Assembly (NCBI GenBank): GCA_021107755.1
Contig: JAIOSF010000003.1
Coordinates: forward strand, 1 to 64,000
DNA from: Arcobacteraceae bacterium
GTDB lineage: Bacteria > Campylobacterota > Campylobacteria > Campylobacterales > Arcobacteraceae
Direction: 5' to 3'
Length of the DNA: 64,000 nt
Shown here: positions 36,570-45,957 of the stretch, in pieces
Layout: the number at the start of each line of letters is the position of its first letter
Numbering within the stretch: position 1 is the stretch's first letter
Notes under the pieces: model-generated
The model's database searches: none
Told to the model about the DNA's origin: nothing
What the model saw: the letters and a program-made list of their open reading frames with translations, nothing else
Position numbers and translations under genes: made by a program

Positions 36570-37526
36570 ATGCAAATAACTGCACTTACAGATATAGTTG
36601 AGGGGAAACTTTTAAATACCCCCTCAATTTCTTTCGTAACACAAATACATACAAATCTTGCAAAAGTCAATGAGGGAGATGCTTTTTTTGCTACTGAAGT
36701 AGAGGATATTCCAAAAGCGATAGAAAAAGGTGCTTTTGCCATAATATATGAGTTTGAAACTGATATTGTAGACAATGAAATAGCTTGGATACAAGCTGAT
36801 AATATAGAAAAAGCTATATGTAATATTTTAAGATTTAATCTTCTAAAACATAATATTAAATATATCCATACAAATAAAGTATTTTTCAAACTCTTAAATA
36901 CTTTTAAATCAAAAGAGCTTTCATATATAGTAACTTTAAAAGATAATTTGTTTTCAGACTTTGAGCTTTTAAATAGTATCATTGAAGATAAAATAGTTTT
37001 TGGTACAAACTATGATTTTCTTGAACTTATTGGTGCAGATATACTCTCTTTGGAAAATAAGATTTATAATGTAAAAAACCTTACAAGTCACTCTCTATTT
37101 GAAACCTCTTTCTCTTATAAAGACAAATTTTTTGATAAGATAAAAATACCAACTGTATATATCAATGACCTGTTACAACAACTAGAACTTTTTGAGTACA
37201 AAGTTGACTTAAAACGCCTCAATAGTTTTAATCTCTTTAAACCTATTTTTATCAATAAAAGTAACCAAATAGTACAATTTGGTCAAACAAATAGATTTAT
37301 CATAGCAAATGAAGATAAAGATATTTGTGACATAGAGATAAGCTATCTCAAAGAACACTATAGCTACGCCAATATAAAAGTTATCGATACAACATATTAT
37401 GATGAAGATGCAATCTTTAATTATATAAAAAACAATAACTTTAATGCCTTGTATCTTTGTGGTACAAATCATAAAACAATTATAAGAATTCTTGAAAACA
37501 ACTATGATGACAATAGACTTTTGTAA
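36570..37526 (+). CDS. Protein with a Mur-ligase N-terminal-like domain
   Basis: 318 residues. The start resembles the UDP-sugar-binding domain of MurE/MurF: VNEGDAFFATEV, then AIEKGAFAIIYE, but the central ATP-binding GTNGKT loop of Mur ligases is missing. The rest (FGTNYDFLELIGADILSL; YLKEHYSYANIKVIDT) is unlike the ligase core. It may be a truncated, non-catalytic paralogue that binds a nucleotide sugar, or another fold altogether. It begins 10 bp after metG and is followed closely by a repeat protein, so all three may be cotranscribed. Function not assigned. Confidence 0.6.
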   Translation: MQITALTDIVEGKLLNTPSISFVTQIHTNLAKVNEGDAFFATEVEDIPKAIEKGAFAIIYEFETDIVDNEIAWIQADNIEKAICNILRFNLLKHNIKYIHTNKVFFKLLNTFKSKELSYIVTLKDNLFSDFELLNSIIEDKIVFGTNYDFLELIGADILSLENKIYNVKNLTSHSLFETSFSYKDKFFDKIKIPTVYINDLLQQLELFEYKVDLKRLNSFNLFKPIFINKSNQIVQFGQTNRFIIANEDKDICDIEISYLKEHYSYANIKVIDTTYYDEDAIFNYIKNNNFNALYLCGTNHKTIIRILENNYDDNRLL

Positions 37527-37538
37527 AAAGAAAAAAAT

Positions 37539-38936
37539 ATGAATATAAAAAATAAAAAGATATATTTTTCTGGTCGTGGTGAAAAAATAGACAAAGAGGA
37601 ATTACTCAAATACTTTATTCAAAATGAAGCAATAATAGTTGAAAATGTAACTGAATCAGATATCATAATTCAAGGATATATGACATCAACCTATGATGAA
37701 GATAAGTTTTACCTTCTTTCAAAAGAGGGAAAAGAACTTTTTACTATTGAGGAAGTTGAAAAAGAGTTTAGTAAAAACTTAGATATAAATTCAATTTTAA
37801 TGGCTATTAAAATCTCAAAAGAGAAACAAAGAATTATAAATCTTTTGAAAAATAGATATTTTAGTGATGAAATTTTTGTCAAAATCCTCAAATACTACGA
37901 TTGGGAAAATACAGGCATCTATGATAATGATGAGAACAGAGATGTAGCTACTGCTATAACTCAAAGGTTTTGTAGCTTAGTTGAATCAAACCATAATATC
38001 CAACACTCACCAATAGGTATCTATTATACAGCTTTAGAAACAACCAATGAAAAGCTTCTTGAAGTCATATACAATATGCCTGATTATTCAATAAGCGATA
38101 AAAATGCACAAGAAAACCAACCTCTGACACTCAAAGAGGTAGTAGCTCTCAATCCAAATACACCAAAACCAGTATTGATGCAGATATTTAAAGATAATAA
38201 AAACGAAGAATTAAAATTTCTAGCACAAAATCAATCACTTAATAAATTTCTCAAAACAAAACTATTTGAACTTGAAGATATTACAATTACTAAAAGTCTT
38301 ATCCTAGCAAATAATATAGAATTAGAAAAAATTGATACTATACTAAAAAACAGTGAACTAAAAATAGAACTTTTAAAACATATCATACTAGATGAAACTA
38401 TTTTCAATAAACTTCTAATATCAAATTTAAGTGATGTGGAATATATCTATCTCTCATCTAACCCTACTCTAAACTCAAATCAAATAGAACAATTATTTGA
38501 AAAGCAAATAGAAAATGCAAATATAAATCTACTAAAAAATCCAAACTGTAGTGAAGAAAAAATCAAAGAATTTTTAGCTCTAAATGACAAAATATACAAC
38601 ATAGCAATAGCACACAATGAAAACTTATCAAGTAGTATTTTCGAACAGCTAATAAGTCAAGATGATATAGATATAAATCTAAGCCTCGGATATAACCAAG
38701 CTACACCAAAAGAGATTTTAACACAACTCTATAGTAAAAATATCCATGAACTCAACGAAGCACTAAGTCAAAATATCAACACCCCTATTCATATTCTTAT
38801 GCAACTTCAAGTAGATACAAGGTACAACACCCTGGTATCAAATAATCAAACATATAAAGAATTTTCAAAGAATAACTTAGGAATAATAGAGAATAATAAT
38901 AATTTTAAACGCAATACTTATATGGATACTATCTGA
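37539..38936 (+). CDS. Protein with an N-terminal BRCT-like segment and leucine-rich-repeat-variant-like helical repeats
   Basis: 465 residues. Residues ~5-75 (KIYFSGRGEKIDKEELLKYF, a buried strand, and SDIIIQGY) have the look of a BRCT domain. From ~190 there are repeated units starting with an Asn-x-Asn/Thr-Pro-type helix cap: LNPNTPKPVLMQIF, SSNPTLNSNQIEQLF, LKNPNCSEEKIKEFL, AHNENLSSSIFEQLI, YNQATPKEILTQLY and SQNINTPIHILMQL. That resembles the LRV class of alpha-solenoids and suggests a scaffold or protein-binding role. Domain assignment is by eye. No signal peptide or membrane segment. Confidence 0.55.
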   Translation: MNIKNKKIYFSGRGEKIDKEELLKYFIQNEAIIVENVTESDIIIQGYMTSTYDEDKFYLLSKEGKELFTIEEVEKEFSKNLDINSILMAIKISKEKQRIINLLKNRYFSDEIFVKILKYYDWENTGIYDNDENRDVATAITQRFCSLVESNHNIQHSPIGIYYTALETTNEKLLEVIYNMPDYSISDKNAQENQPLTLKEVVALNPNTPKPVLMQIFKDNKNEELKFLAQNQSLNKFLKTKLFELEDITITKSLILANNIELEKIDTILKNSELKIELLKHIILDETIFNKLLISNLSDVEYIYLSSNPTLNSNQIEQLFEKQIENANINLLKNPNCSEEKIKEFLALNDKIYNIAIAHNENLSSSIFEQLISQDDIDINLSLGYNQATPKEILTQLYSKNIHELNEALSQNINTPIHILMQLQVDTRYNTLVSNNQTYKEFSKNNLGIIENNNNFKRNTYMDTI

Positions 38937-38941
38937 TTTTA

Positions 38942-39001
38942 TCTTCTTCAAATTTGGATATTCTAGTATAGTTTAGAGTATACATTCTAGCATGAAGAAG
39001 A
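38942..39001. other. Inverted repeat between convergent genes, possible bidirectional terminator
   Basis: Nine-base perfect arms TCTTCTTCA (38942-38950) and TGAAGAAGA (38993-39001) enclose a 42-base centre that holds smaller repeats (ATTCTAG twice; GTATA/TATAC). The genes on either side end at 38936 (plus) and 39033 (minus). There is no clear T-run, so it could be a weak bidirectional terminator or an incidental structure. Confidence 0.3.
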
Positions 39002-39032
39002 GATGAAGCAAGTAAATCTTTAACGCTTCTCT

Positions 39033-39947
39033 CTATGCTTTCGCTTCAAAAGTAGAGATACTAGTAGTTTGAACTGATGAATAACCAGTTGAAATAGAAG
39101 TACCATTTTCATTTGATTCTATATTTAAATATGAAGACTCAGCTTTAGACTCAGCAAAGAAAATACCAAAACCATCTTTTTGAGCAGAAACCAATTGATA
39201 CTCTTCTTCATTTTTACTCATATATACTTGATAGTTATCCATTGTTTTTTCTTGTGATTTTTCTAATAAAGATTCCATATACTCTCTACGCTCTTGTAAA
39301 GATTCCAATAATTGTGCAAAAAAATTTTTTTGATCATTTTGATTCTCCTCTTCAGGAGTATTTTCAAATCGAAGATTGATTGAGTTTAAACCTTTTAAAT
39401 TCTCATTATATTCTTCAAGTTCTATCTGTAGTGGGCTTTGTAAGTTTTCATTTGCCATATTAACAAAGGTTTCATTTTTTTCATAGAACTCTTGTGTATA
39501 AGAAAGGTTTAATTCTATATTATATTCACCCTCTGGGGTTATAATTTTTATCTCTCCACTAAAATCAAAAGTTGTTTTTTCATAATACTCACTACTTGAA
39601 GTATAAACTAAGCCATTAGGAAGTTGTGATTGATTTGTATAGGCTTGAATCTCCTCAGGTATCTCTTCACTATTTGTAGTTTTTATATTAGGAAAAAGAG
39701 TTTGACTTGAATTTGTTGCTGAGTATTGAGAATATGTTGCTTCTAAAATCAATTTACTTAACATTTCAGAACTGTTTAAATTATCTTCACTCATGTAAAC
39801 AACATGAAGATTTGCTTCACTTATTTCACTATTCTCTTCTAGTAACTCTGTATTTGTTTTACTAGTATCAACTTTTGATAGTGACATATCATAAGAAAGT
39901 TGTGTTTTTTGGTATTGTGTATTTAGTGCATATCCATTTACATTCAT
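39033..39947 (-). CDS. Hypothetical Ser/Thr/Gln/Glu-rich protein
   Basis: 304 residues, acidic and rich in Ser, Thr, Asn, Gln and Glu, without signal peptide or membrane helix. The beginning (MNVNGYALNTQYQKTQLSY) is like that of flagellum-associated or secreted proteins of Campylobacterota, which often start with short NVNG/INSQ segments; this is only a resemblance. Central beta-like part IKIITPEGEYNIELNLSYTQ and a coiled-coil-prone segment (FFAQLLESLQERREYMESLLEKSQEK). Function unknown. Confidence 0.6.
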   Translation of the reverse strand: MNVNGYALNTQYQKTQLSYDMSLSKVDTSKTNTELLEENSEISEANLHVVYMSEDNLNSSEMLSKLILEATYSQYSATNSSQTLFPNIKTTNSEEIPEEIQAYTNQSQLPNGLVYTSSSEYYEKTTFDFSGEIKIITPEGEYNIELNLSYTQEFYEKNETFVNMANENLQSPLQIELEEYNENLKGLNSINLRFENTPEEENQNDQKNFFAQLLESLQERREYMESLLEKSQEKTMDNYQVYMSKNEEEYQLVSAQKDGFGIFFAESKAESSYLNIESNENGTSISTGYSSVQTTSISTFEAKA

Positions 39948-40019
39948 AATTAAGCCCTTTTTAATTAAATATTAAGAATTGTATAATAGTTTACTTGAAA
40001 GTTAATTAAAAAGAAAAAA

Positions 40020-40736
40020 CTATAAAGCACCAACTGATTGAGAAAATTGTTTTTCTAATCCTTTTGAATCTTTTTCTAATCCCTCTTTTATAGACCTTGA
40101 AAAATCATCTGGATAAACTTCTTCTTGATTTGTTTGTAGCCCTTTTATAATCTCAACTACAATATCTTTTGGTGATGCTTTTGGCATACTTTCATCTAGT
40201 GTCATTTTTGTATCAATAGGTCCTGGCAGTACTTCAAGTACTTGAATAGATTTTGAACTCAGCTCTGCTCTTATTGCTTGAGTCAATGAATGTAAGGCAC
40301 TTTTTGAAGCACAATATAGTCCCATAATAGGTAAGTTACAAAGTGCTAATATAGAAGTGATATTTATTATTGCACCATCTTTATTTATCTTGTTTGATAA
40401 TAGTTGTGTTACTTTTAGTGTCCCTTGCACATTAATAGTAAAATCACTATTTTCATCATCAAATACTCTTTTGCCACTATTTACCCCTGCATTATTGATA
40501 AGTAAATCTATATTTTCTATCTTTTTCATATTTGTTTCTAACATCGTATGATTTGATAAATCTAATTCTATTAAAACAATTTTATTTGATAACTCTTCTA
40601 AAAATTTAGCTTTTTGAGTATCTCTAACACCACAATATATTTTTCCTATATTATTTTCTAGAAATTCTTTTACAATAGCAACACCAAGTCCACCATTTGC
40701 TCCTGTTACAAGTGCTATTTTATTTTTTAAATCCAC
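40020..40736 (-). CDS. Short-chain dehydrogenase/reductase
   Basis: About 238 residues in a classical SDR fold: NAD(P)-binding ALVTGANGGLGVAI, LLINNAGVNSG, catalytic Ser in INITSILAL and YCASKSAL with Tyr-x3-Lys, then PGPIDTKM. I use GTG at 40736, preceded by AAGGA; the longer frame to 40868 would run through the divergent promoter region and adds a leader unlike SDRs. It is divergent from a MarR-family gene, its likely regulator. Substrate unknown. Confidence 0.88.
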   Translation of the reverse strand: MDLKNKIALVTGANGGLGVAIVKEFLENNIGKIYCGVRDTQKAKFLEELSNKIVLIELDLSNHTMLETNMKKIENIDLLINNAGVNSGKRVFDDENSDFTINVQGTLKVTQLLSNKINKDGAIINITSILALCNLPIMGLYCASKSALHSLTQAIRAELSSKSIQVLEVLPGPIDTKMTLDESMPKASPKDIVVEIIKGLQTNQEEVYPDDFSRSIKEGLEKDSKGLEKQFSQSVGAL

Positions 40737-40824
40737 AATTTTTCCTTTTATTAACTTATTTATCATTTCGTGATATACTTTGAAATTATAGAATAAAATA
40801 AAATTTATGTCAACTAGGTTTACA

Positions 40825-41241
40825 ATGTCTTTATGTTTTTTATCATTAGAATCAGGAAAAGTGTTCAATAAAGTTATCTTAGAAAGATTACAAAAAAAAG
40901 GTTTTCAAGGACTTAGTGAAGCTCTCATTGTTCTTTTCCCATATATTGACCAAGCACAAAATATCTCTATTTCTGAACTTTCACGACAAGTTGGATACTC
41001 AAGACAAGCTATGCATAAAAATATTAAAAAACTTAAAGAGCTAGGATATATTACCCTCTCTTTAGAAAATCAAAAAGAGAAAACTGTACATTTTACTTCT
41101 AAAAGTAAACAGCTTATGATTGAAGCAAATAAGATTATACAAGAGATTGAAAGCGAATTAAGTTCACTTCTTGGAAAAGAGGAATTAGATAGTTATAGGA
41201 TAAATCAAGAGAAGATTTACAACTATTTAACCTCTTTATAG
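40825..41241 (+). CDS. MarR-family transcriptional regulator
   Basis: About 138 residues with a winged helix: ISISELSRQVGYSRQAMHKNIKKLKELGYI (helix-turn-helix), a wing (LENQKEKTVHFTSKSK) and terminal dimerisation helices. ATG at 40825 follows AGG by 6 bases; an upstream in-frame ATG at 40807 has no ribosome site. Sharing an 88-bp divergent region with the SDR gene suggests it controls that gene and itself in response to a small ligand. Confidence 0.82.
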   Translation: MSLCFLSLESGKVFNKVILERLQKKGFQGLSEALIVLFPYIDQAQNISISELSRQVGYSRQAMHKNIKKLKELGYITLSLENQKEKTVHFTSKSKQLMIEANKIIQEIESELSSLLGKEELDSYRINQEKIYNYLTSL

Positions 41242-41315
41242 TAAACTCGTCACTTAACACAACTTTAAATCATCTTCGCTAAAATCCATTCATATATAAT
41301 AATTATGGATAAAAT

Positions 41316-42320
41316 ATGATAGCAATAGACTTAAAAGAAGCCCTTATACCACTTATTGATTCACAAATACCAACTTTCGTTTGGGGAAGTCCAGGTGTTG
41401 GAAAGTCTTCACTTGTGGCACAAATAGCCCAGCAAAAAGAGATGAAATTTATAGATTTACGACTTTCACTTCTTGACCCTACAGATTTACGAGGGATTCC
41501 TTTCTTTGCAAAAGAGGAGAAGAAAGCTGTCTGGGCTAAGCCTGAGTTTTTACCTGATACAGACTCTACAGATTTTGGAATACTCTTTTTAGATGAGATA
41601 AACTCTGCACCCCCTACTATTCAAGCGGCTGCTTATCAGCTTATCTTAGATAGAAAAATAGGAGAATATGTTTTACCTAAAAATTATTCAATCATAGCTG
41701 CTGGAAACTATGAGACAGATAGAGGTGTAACCTATCGTATGCCTACACCTTTAGCAAATAGATTTGTCCATCTTAACTTTGATTTAGACTTTGAGAGTTG
41801 GAAGCTTTGGGCATATAAAAACAATATGGATAAACGAATTATCTCATATCTTAGCTACAAACCTAGTGACCTTTTTATGTTTGATCCAAAATCTCCAAAT
41901 AAATCATTTGCAACTCCTAGAAGTTGGAAATTTGTGGATGATATACTCAAATCAAAGGTAACTGAAAAACTACTTGAAAATGTAATAAGTGGAGCAATTG
42001 GAATTGAAACTGCACAAGAGTTTTTAAACTACACAAAAGTAATGGATGAACTTCCAGACATAGATGAGATACTAGTAGGTAATGAAGTAGAGATACCTAC
42101 AAAAAATTCTGCACTTTATGCCCTTTGTATTGGAATTGTATATGCATTAAAAGATAATTTTTCTACACAAAATCTTACAAATGTGTTAAATTTCTCTCTT
42201 AAACTTGATGGAGAATTTACAATTTTGTTAATTCGTGATATGCAAAAAGATGGAATAGATGTGGAAAGTAGCCCGGCTTGGAGAGGCTGGGTAGACGAGC
42301 ATATTTTTTTAGTAAGCTAA
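41316..42320 (+). CDS. MoxR-type AAA+ ATPase
   Basis: 334 residues. Walker A GSPGVGKSS, LRLSLLDPTDLRG and FLDEINSAPPTIQAAAYQLIL (Walker B and sensor) match MoxR ATPases, with AAGNYETDRG as sensor 1 and the C-terminal lid containing ATPRSWKFVDD. MoxR ATPases work with a VWA-domain partner in protein or metal-cofactor maturation. The partner here is probably the DUF2201-type gene at 44351, but a chemoreceptor gene lies between them. Confidence 0.88.
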   Translation: MIAIDLKEALIPLIDSQIPTFVWGSPGVGKSSLVAQIAQQKEMKFIDLRLSLLDPTDLRGIPFFAKEEKKAVWAKPEFLPDTDSTDFGILFLDEINSAPPTIQAAAYQLILDRKIGEYVLPKNYSIIAAGNYETDRGVTYRMPTPLANRFVHLNFDLDFESWKLWAYKNNMDKRIISYLSYKPSDLFMFDPKSPNKSFATPRSWKFVDDILKSKVTEKLLENVISGAIGIETAQEFLNYTKVMDELPDIDEILVGNEVEIPTKNSALYALCIGIVYALKDNFSTQNLTNVLNFSLKLDGEFTILLIRDMQKDGIDVESSPAWRGWVDEHIFLVS

Positions 42321-42352
42321 AAAAATAAAATGCTATAAATAAGCTATTAAGT

Positions 42353-42379
42353 TATAATATAATTTCATCCTTAAAAGGA
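42353..42379 (+). promoter_or_regulatory. Putative promoter and ribosome site of the chemoreceptor gene
   Basis: TATAAT at 42353-42358 and AAAAGGA at 42373-42379, 7 bases before the ATG at 42387. No good -35 is seen. This suggests the chemoreceptor gene is transcribed separately from the MoxR gene upstream. Confidence 0.45.
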
Positions 42380-42386
42380 TTATTAT

Positions 42387-44309
42387 ATGAACACACTCAA
42401 GTCAAAGTTATTGGCAACCTCAGTATTACCCTTAATTATATCTATGGTATTAATAAGTATGGTAAGTTTGTTTACTTTTATCTCAAGCAATAAAGAGATG
42501 TCAAAGTTCTATGAAGATGATATGATTCAAGAAAAACAACAACTTATTAAAAATCAAATATTAACAGCAAGAAGTGTAGTAGACTCTGTTTTATCTAAAT
42601 ATGACAACAAAGAGGAAGCAAAAAATGAAATTATAAATATACTTTCACAAATGAGATATCTATCAAATAAAAGTGGTTACTTTTTTGCTTATGAGAAAAA
42701 AGGTGAAGATTTTTATTTTGCTTTTCATGGTACTAAAGCTAAATTAAATGGTAAAAAAACAAATATTACTGCTCCTGATATAAAAGGATATGCTTTTAGG
42801 AAAGCTCTTATAGATAGTGGAACTAGTGATAAATTCATCACTTATTACTATCAAAAACCAAAAACTGACAAAGTATTAAAAAAAATCGCTTATGCTCAGT
42901 ATATTCCAGAGATAAAATGGACACTTGTTACAGGGATTTATGTAGATGATGTATATAAACAAATAGAAAAATTAGAACGAAATAGTAAAAGCGTATTAAA
43001 TACGACAATTACAAAGTTTGTAATTTTATCCATAATTTTATCTATAATTTCAGCATTACTGATTATATTCGTTATTACAAATATCTTCAATAAACCACTA
43101 TTAGCATTTGAAGAAGGTATTAATGGATTTTTTAAATACTTAAATCAAGAGACAAATACTGTTACATCCCTAGATGATACAAGAAACGATGAATTAGGAA
43201 AAATGTCTAAAGTTGTAAATGACAACATAAATAAAACTAAAATCAAAATAGATGAAGATAGACAAGTTATAGACAAAACTATCGCTGTTTTAGCTGAATT
43301 TGAAAAAGGTGATTTATCACAAAGAGTTGCAGTAAATACATCAAATCCAGCACTACAAGAGTTAACAAACTTACTAAATAAAATGGCAAATCATCTTGAA
43401 AAAAATATAGGTAATGTTTTAAAAGTACTTGAAGAATATACTAATTACAATTATTTAAATACAGTTGATACACATGATATCAAAGAGCATCTTTTAAGAC
43501 TTGCAAGTGGAGTAAACTCTTTAGGAAACTCTATCACTCACATGTTAGTTGATAATAAACACAATGGATTAACACTACAGGATAGTTCAACAACACTTTT
43601 AAGTAATGTTGAAACATTAAATATTTCATCAAATGAAGCAGCTGTATCTTTAGAAGAAACTGCTGCTGCACTTGAAGAGATTACTTCAAATATATCTAGT
43701 AATACTCAAAATGTAATACAGATGGCACAATATGCAAATGAAGTAACACAATCTGTAAATACTGGGCAAACTCTTGCAAATCAAACAACAACATCGATGG
43801 ATGATATTAACAATGAGGTGATTTCTATTCATGAAGCGATAACTGTTATTGACCAAATTGCGTTCCAAACAAATATTCTATCTCTTAATGCAGCTGTTGA
43901 AGCAGCTACTGCCGGTGAAGCTGGAAAAGGCTTTGCTGTTGTTGCTCAAGAGGTTAGAAATCTGGCTTCAAGAAGTGCTGATGCAGCAAATGAGATCAAA
44001 AATCTTGTAGAAAAAGCTACAACAAAAGCAAATGAAGGAAAAAATATCGCTACAAAAATGATAGATGGATATACACACCTTAATGAAAGTATTTCAAAAA
44101 CTATCGAACTAATCTCAAATGTTGAAAATGCAAGTAAGGAGCAACAAACAGGTATTATTCAAATAAATAATGCAATTAATCTACTTGACCAGCAAACACA
44201 AAAAAATGCTTCAGTAGCAAGCAATACTAAAACAATTGCAATCCAAACACAAACAATTGCAAATACTGTTGTAGATAATGCAAACAACAAACAATTCAAG
44301 GGAAAATAA
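42387..44309 (+). CDS. Methyl-accepting chemotaxis protein with a Cache sensor
   Basis: 640 residues: N-terminal transmembrane helix (about 10-30); a periplasmic single-Cache domain ([13 protein letters not shown] to about 200, with GYFFAYEK and [13 protein letters not shown]); a second transmembrane helix (about 208-232); HAMP-like linker; and the signalling hairpin with [20 protein letters not shown] and [18 protein letters not shown]. It binds CheW/CheA and couples a small-molecule signal to flagellar rotation. Ligand unknown. It sits between two genes of a different system (MoxR and VWA), so it looks like an insertion. Confidence 0.95.
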   Translation: MNTLKSKLLATSVLPLIISMVLISMVSLFTFISSNKEMSKFYEDDMIQEKQQLIKNQILTARSVVDSVLSKYDNKEEAKNEIINILSQMRYLSNKSGYFFAYEKKGEDFYFAFHGTKAKLNGKKTNITAPDIKGYAFRKALIDSGTSDKFITYYYQKPKTDKVLKKIAYAQYIPEIKWTLVTGIYVDDVYKQIEKLERNSKSVLNTTITKFVILSIILSIISALLIIFVITNIFNKPLLAFEEGINGFFKYLNQETNTVTSLDDTRNDELGKMSKVVNDNINKTKIKIDEDRQVIDKTIAVLAEFEKGDLSQRVAVNTSNPALQELTNLLNKMANHLEKNIGNVLKVLEEYTNYNYLNTVDTHDIKEHLLRLASGVNSLGNSITHMLVDNKHNGLTLQDSSTTLLSNVETLNISSNEAAVSLEETAAALEEITSNISSNTQNVIQMAQYANEVTQSVNTGQTLANQTTTSMDDINNEVISIHEAITVIDQIAFQTNILSLNAAVEAATAGEAGKGFAVVAQEVRNLASRSADAANEIKNLVEKATTKANEGKNIATKMIDGYTHLNESISKTIELISNVENASKEQQTGIIQINNAINLLDQQTQKNASVASNTKTIAIQTQTIANTVVDNANNKQFKGK

Positions 44310-44331
44310 ACTATTATTTTCTCTTAGGTTA

Positions 44332-44350
44332 AATAGATATAATATCTATT
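44332..44350 (+). promoter_or_regulatory. Perfect palindrome containing the -10, immediately before the VWA gene ATG
   Basis: AATAGATAT-A-ATATCTATT is a 19-bp perfect palindrome ending one base before ATG 44351. TATAAT occupies 44338-44343, which places the transcript start at about 44350-44351, i.e. at or next to the AUG. No ribosome-binding sequence lies closer than 20 bases (TTAGG at about 44325-44329). It may be a leaderless start with an operator over the -10. Confidence 0.45.
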
Positions 44351-45454
44351 ATGACAAATCAACAACTTATAGAACAACGAATCAAACAAGCTAAGGCTAA
44401 CCTTCTATTAGAACAACCCTACTTTGGGAGCGTTGCGATGCTACAAAAACCAAAACTAAATGAAGATATACAAACATTTGTTTCAACACCTGAACACTTT
44501 GAATACAATGATGACTATGTAGAATCTTTGAATGATGAAGAGTTAAGTTTTCTTCTAACAAATTCTGCTATGCACCAAGCTTTAGGATACTCAAACCGTA
44601 AAGAAGGAAGGATGGATTGGCTTTGGACTATGGCACAAGATTATACCATAAACTCACTTCTTGTAAACAATGGACTTAAGCTACCCGACCTTCTACTCTA
44701 TGATGAAAGATTTGATACTTTAAGTGCAGAAGCTATATACAAAATACTTGAAGATGAGATAGATGAAGATAAACACACCCCAAAAGAGGTGGAAAATATC
44801 CGCTATGAAAAGATGCCAGAAGTCAATGAATATGACCAAGACCCTATAGATTTTGAAGATATGAATCAACAACTTTTAAATAAAGCAAAACTTCAGGGGG
44901 ATTTACCTCTTGGTATTGAGATATTAGTACCTAGTTTAGATAATGCAACCATAACTTGGGAAGATGAGCTTTATACTATTATAGAAAATAGTGTAAAATT
45001 TGACTACTCACTATTTCCTCCAAATAAACGCTATATATCACAAGATATGGCACTGCCAAGTTTAAGTGGAACTCGTACAAAACTTGTCATAGCTATAGAT
45101 AGTTCTGGTTCTATTGATGGGGCACTTTTGGGGAAATTTTTGAGTGAAGTTGAGTCTATCATGAATACCTTTGTGGACTTTGAGATAGATTTACTTATAG
45201 CAGATGCTAAAGTACAGGAACATCATATTTTATATGCAGGAGATGAACTAGAATACACCATCAAAGGTGGTGGAGGTACAAATTTTGAAGAAACTTTCAA
45301 ATACTGTGACGAAAATATTGATAATGTCACACTCTTTTTATACTTCACAGATGGCTTTGGAAAAATGCCACAAGAGGAACCAATGTATGATGTAGTTTGG
45401 GTCTGTGATAACAATGAAGCAACTTTTCCTTTTGGTAGAGTTTTATCTTTATAA
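44351..45454 (+). CDS. VWA-like domain protein (DUF2201 family), MoxR partner
   Basis: 367 residues. An N-terminal metallopeptidase-like segment (LTNSAMHQALGYSNRKEGR, then WLWTMAQDYTINSLLV) leads to a C-terminal VWA domain with the MIDAS motif AIDSSGSI and GGTNF. These proteins typically accompany MoxR ATPases in complexes of unclear role. The first part lacks a full HExxH zinc motif. The chemoreceptor gene separates it from its ATPase. An HD-domain gene follows 21 bp later. Confidence 0.8.
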   Translation: MTNQQLIEQRIKQAKANLLLEQPYFGSVAMLQKPKLNEDIQTFVSTPEHFEYNDDYVESLNDEELSFLLTNSAMHQALGYSNRKEGRMDWLWTMAQDYTINSLLVNNGLKLPDLLLYDERFDTLSAEAIYKILEDEIDEDKHTPKEVENIRYEKMPEVNEYDQDPIDFEDMNQQLLNKAKLQGDLPLGIEILVPSLDNATITWEDELYTIIENSVKFDYSLFPPNKRYISQDMALPSLSGTRTKLVIAIDSSGSIDGALLGKFLSEVESIMNTFVDFEIDLLIADAKVQEHHILYAGDELEYTIKGGGGTNFEETFKYCDENIDNVTLFLYFTDGFGKMPQEEPMYDVVWVCDNNEATFPFGRVLSL

Positions 45455-45475
45455 GAGTTTAGATACAATTCCACT

Positions 45476-45943
45476 ATGGTATTATCAACTATAGACAACT
45501 CTATTTTTTCAAAAATATTTTGGATAACATTATTATCCAAACAAAATAAATACCATAAATATGGGATACTTTTACATACTTTAAAAGTTGTGATTGGAGT
45601 CTTAAAAGCAAAAGATTTTAAGTTTTTAGCAGCTGCTTTTTTTCACGATATTGGTAAGCCTTTTGTAGCATATCAAGATGATGAAGATATATTAGTAGAT
45701 GAATACTCTTTTACAGATCACGAAGAGAGAAGTTATCAAATAGTTAAAAACTGGTTTTTTTTAAGTGATTGGACAAAAGATGTAATACGATACCACTATA
45801 TTATAAGAGATATTCAAAACTCAAAAAGAAAAGGCTTATTTGATAGACTTGAAAGACTTGAAAAGGCGTATGCCACTTTAGATGATAATTTTATAAAAGA
45901 GTTAGAGAAGTTTTTACTCTATGATGATTATGGAAAACAATAA
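45476..45943 (+). CDS. HD-domain protein, putative phosphohydrolase
   Basis: 155 residues. The metal-binding HD signature is FFHDIGKPF, with an upstream His in LLHTLKVV and downstream FTDHEERSYQIV and IRYHYIIRD, giving the H...HD...H...D pattern of HD phosphohydrolases. Small single-domain enzyme, likely acting on a nucleotide or phosphoester; substrate unknown. Its position after the VWA gene and 15 bp before the cobT-like gene could be operonic. Confidence 0.8.
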   Translation: MVLSTIDNSIFSKIFWITLLSKQNKYHKYGILLHTLKVVIGVLKAKDFKFLAAAFFHDIGKPFVAYQDDEDILVDEYSFTDHEERSYQIVKNWFFLSDWTKDVIRYHYIIRDIQNSKRKGLFDRLERLEKAYATLDDNFIKELEKFLLYDDYGKQ

Positions 45944-45957
45944 AAAAGGAACCAACA

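Noticed and set aside
40737-40868. Longer N-terminus for the short-chain dehydrogenase
   Set aside because: It would cover the divergent regulator's promoter and lacks a ribosome site; GTG 40736 follows AAGGA and starts at the normal SDR beginning.
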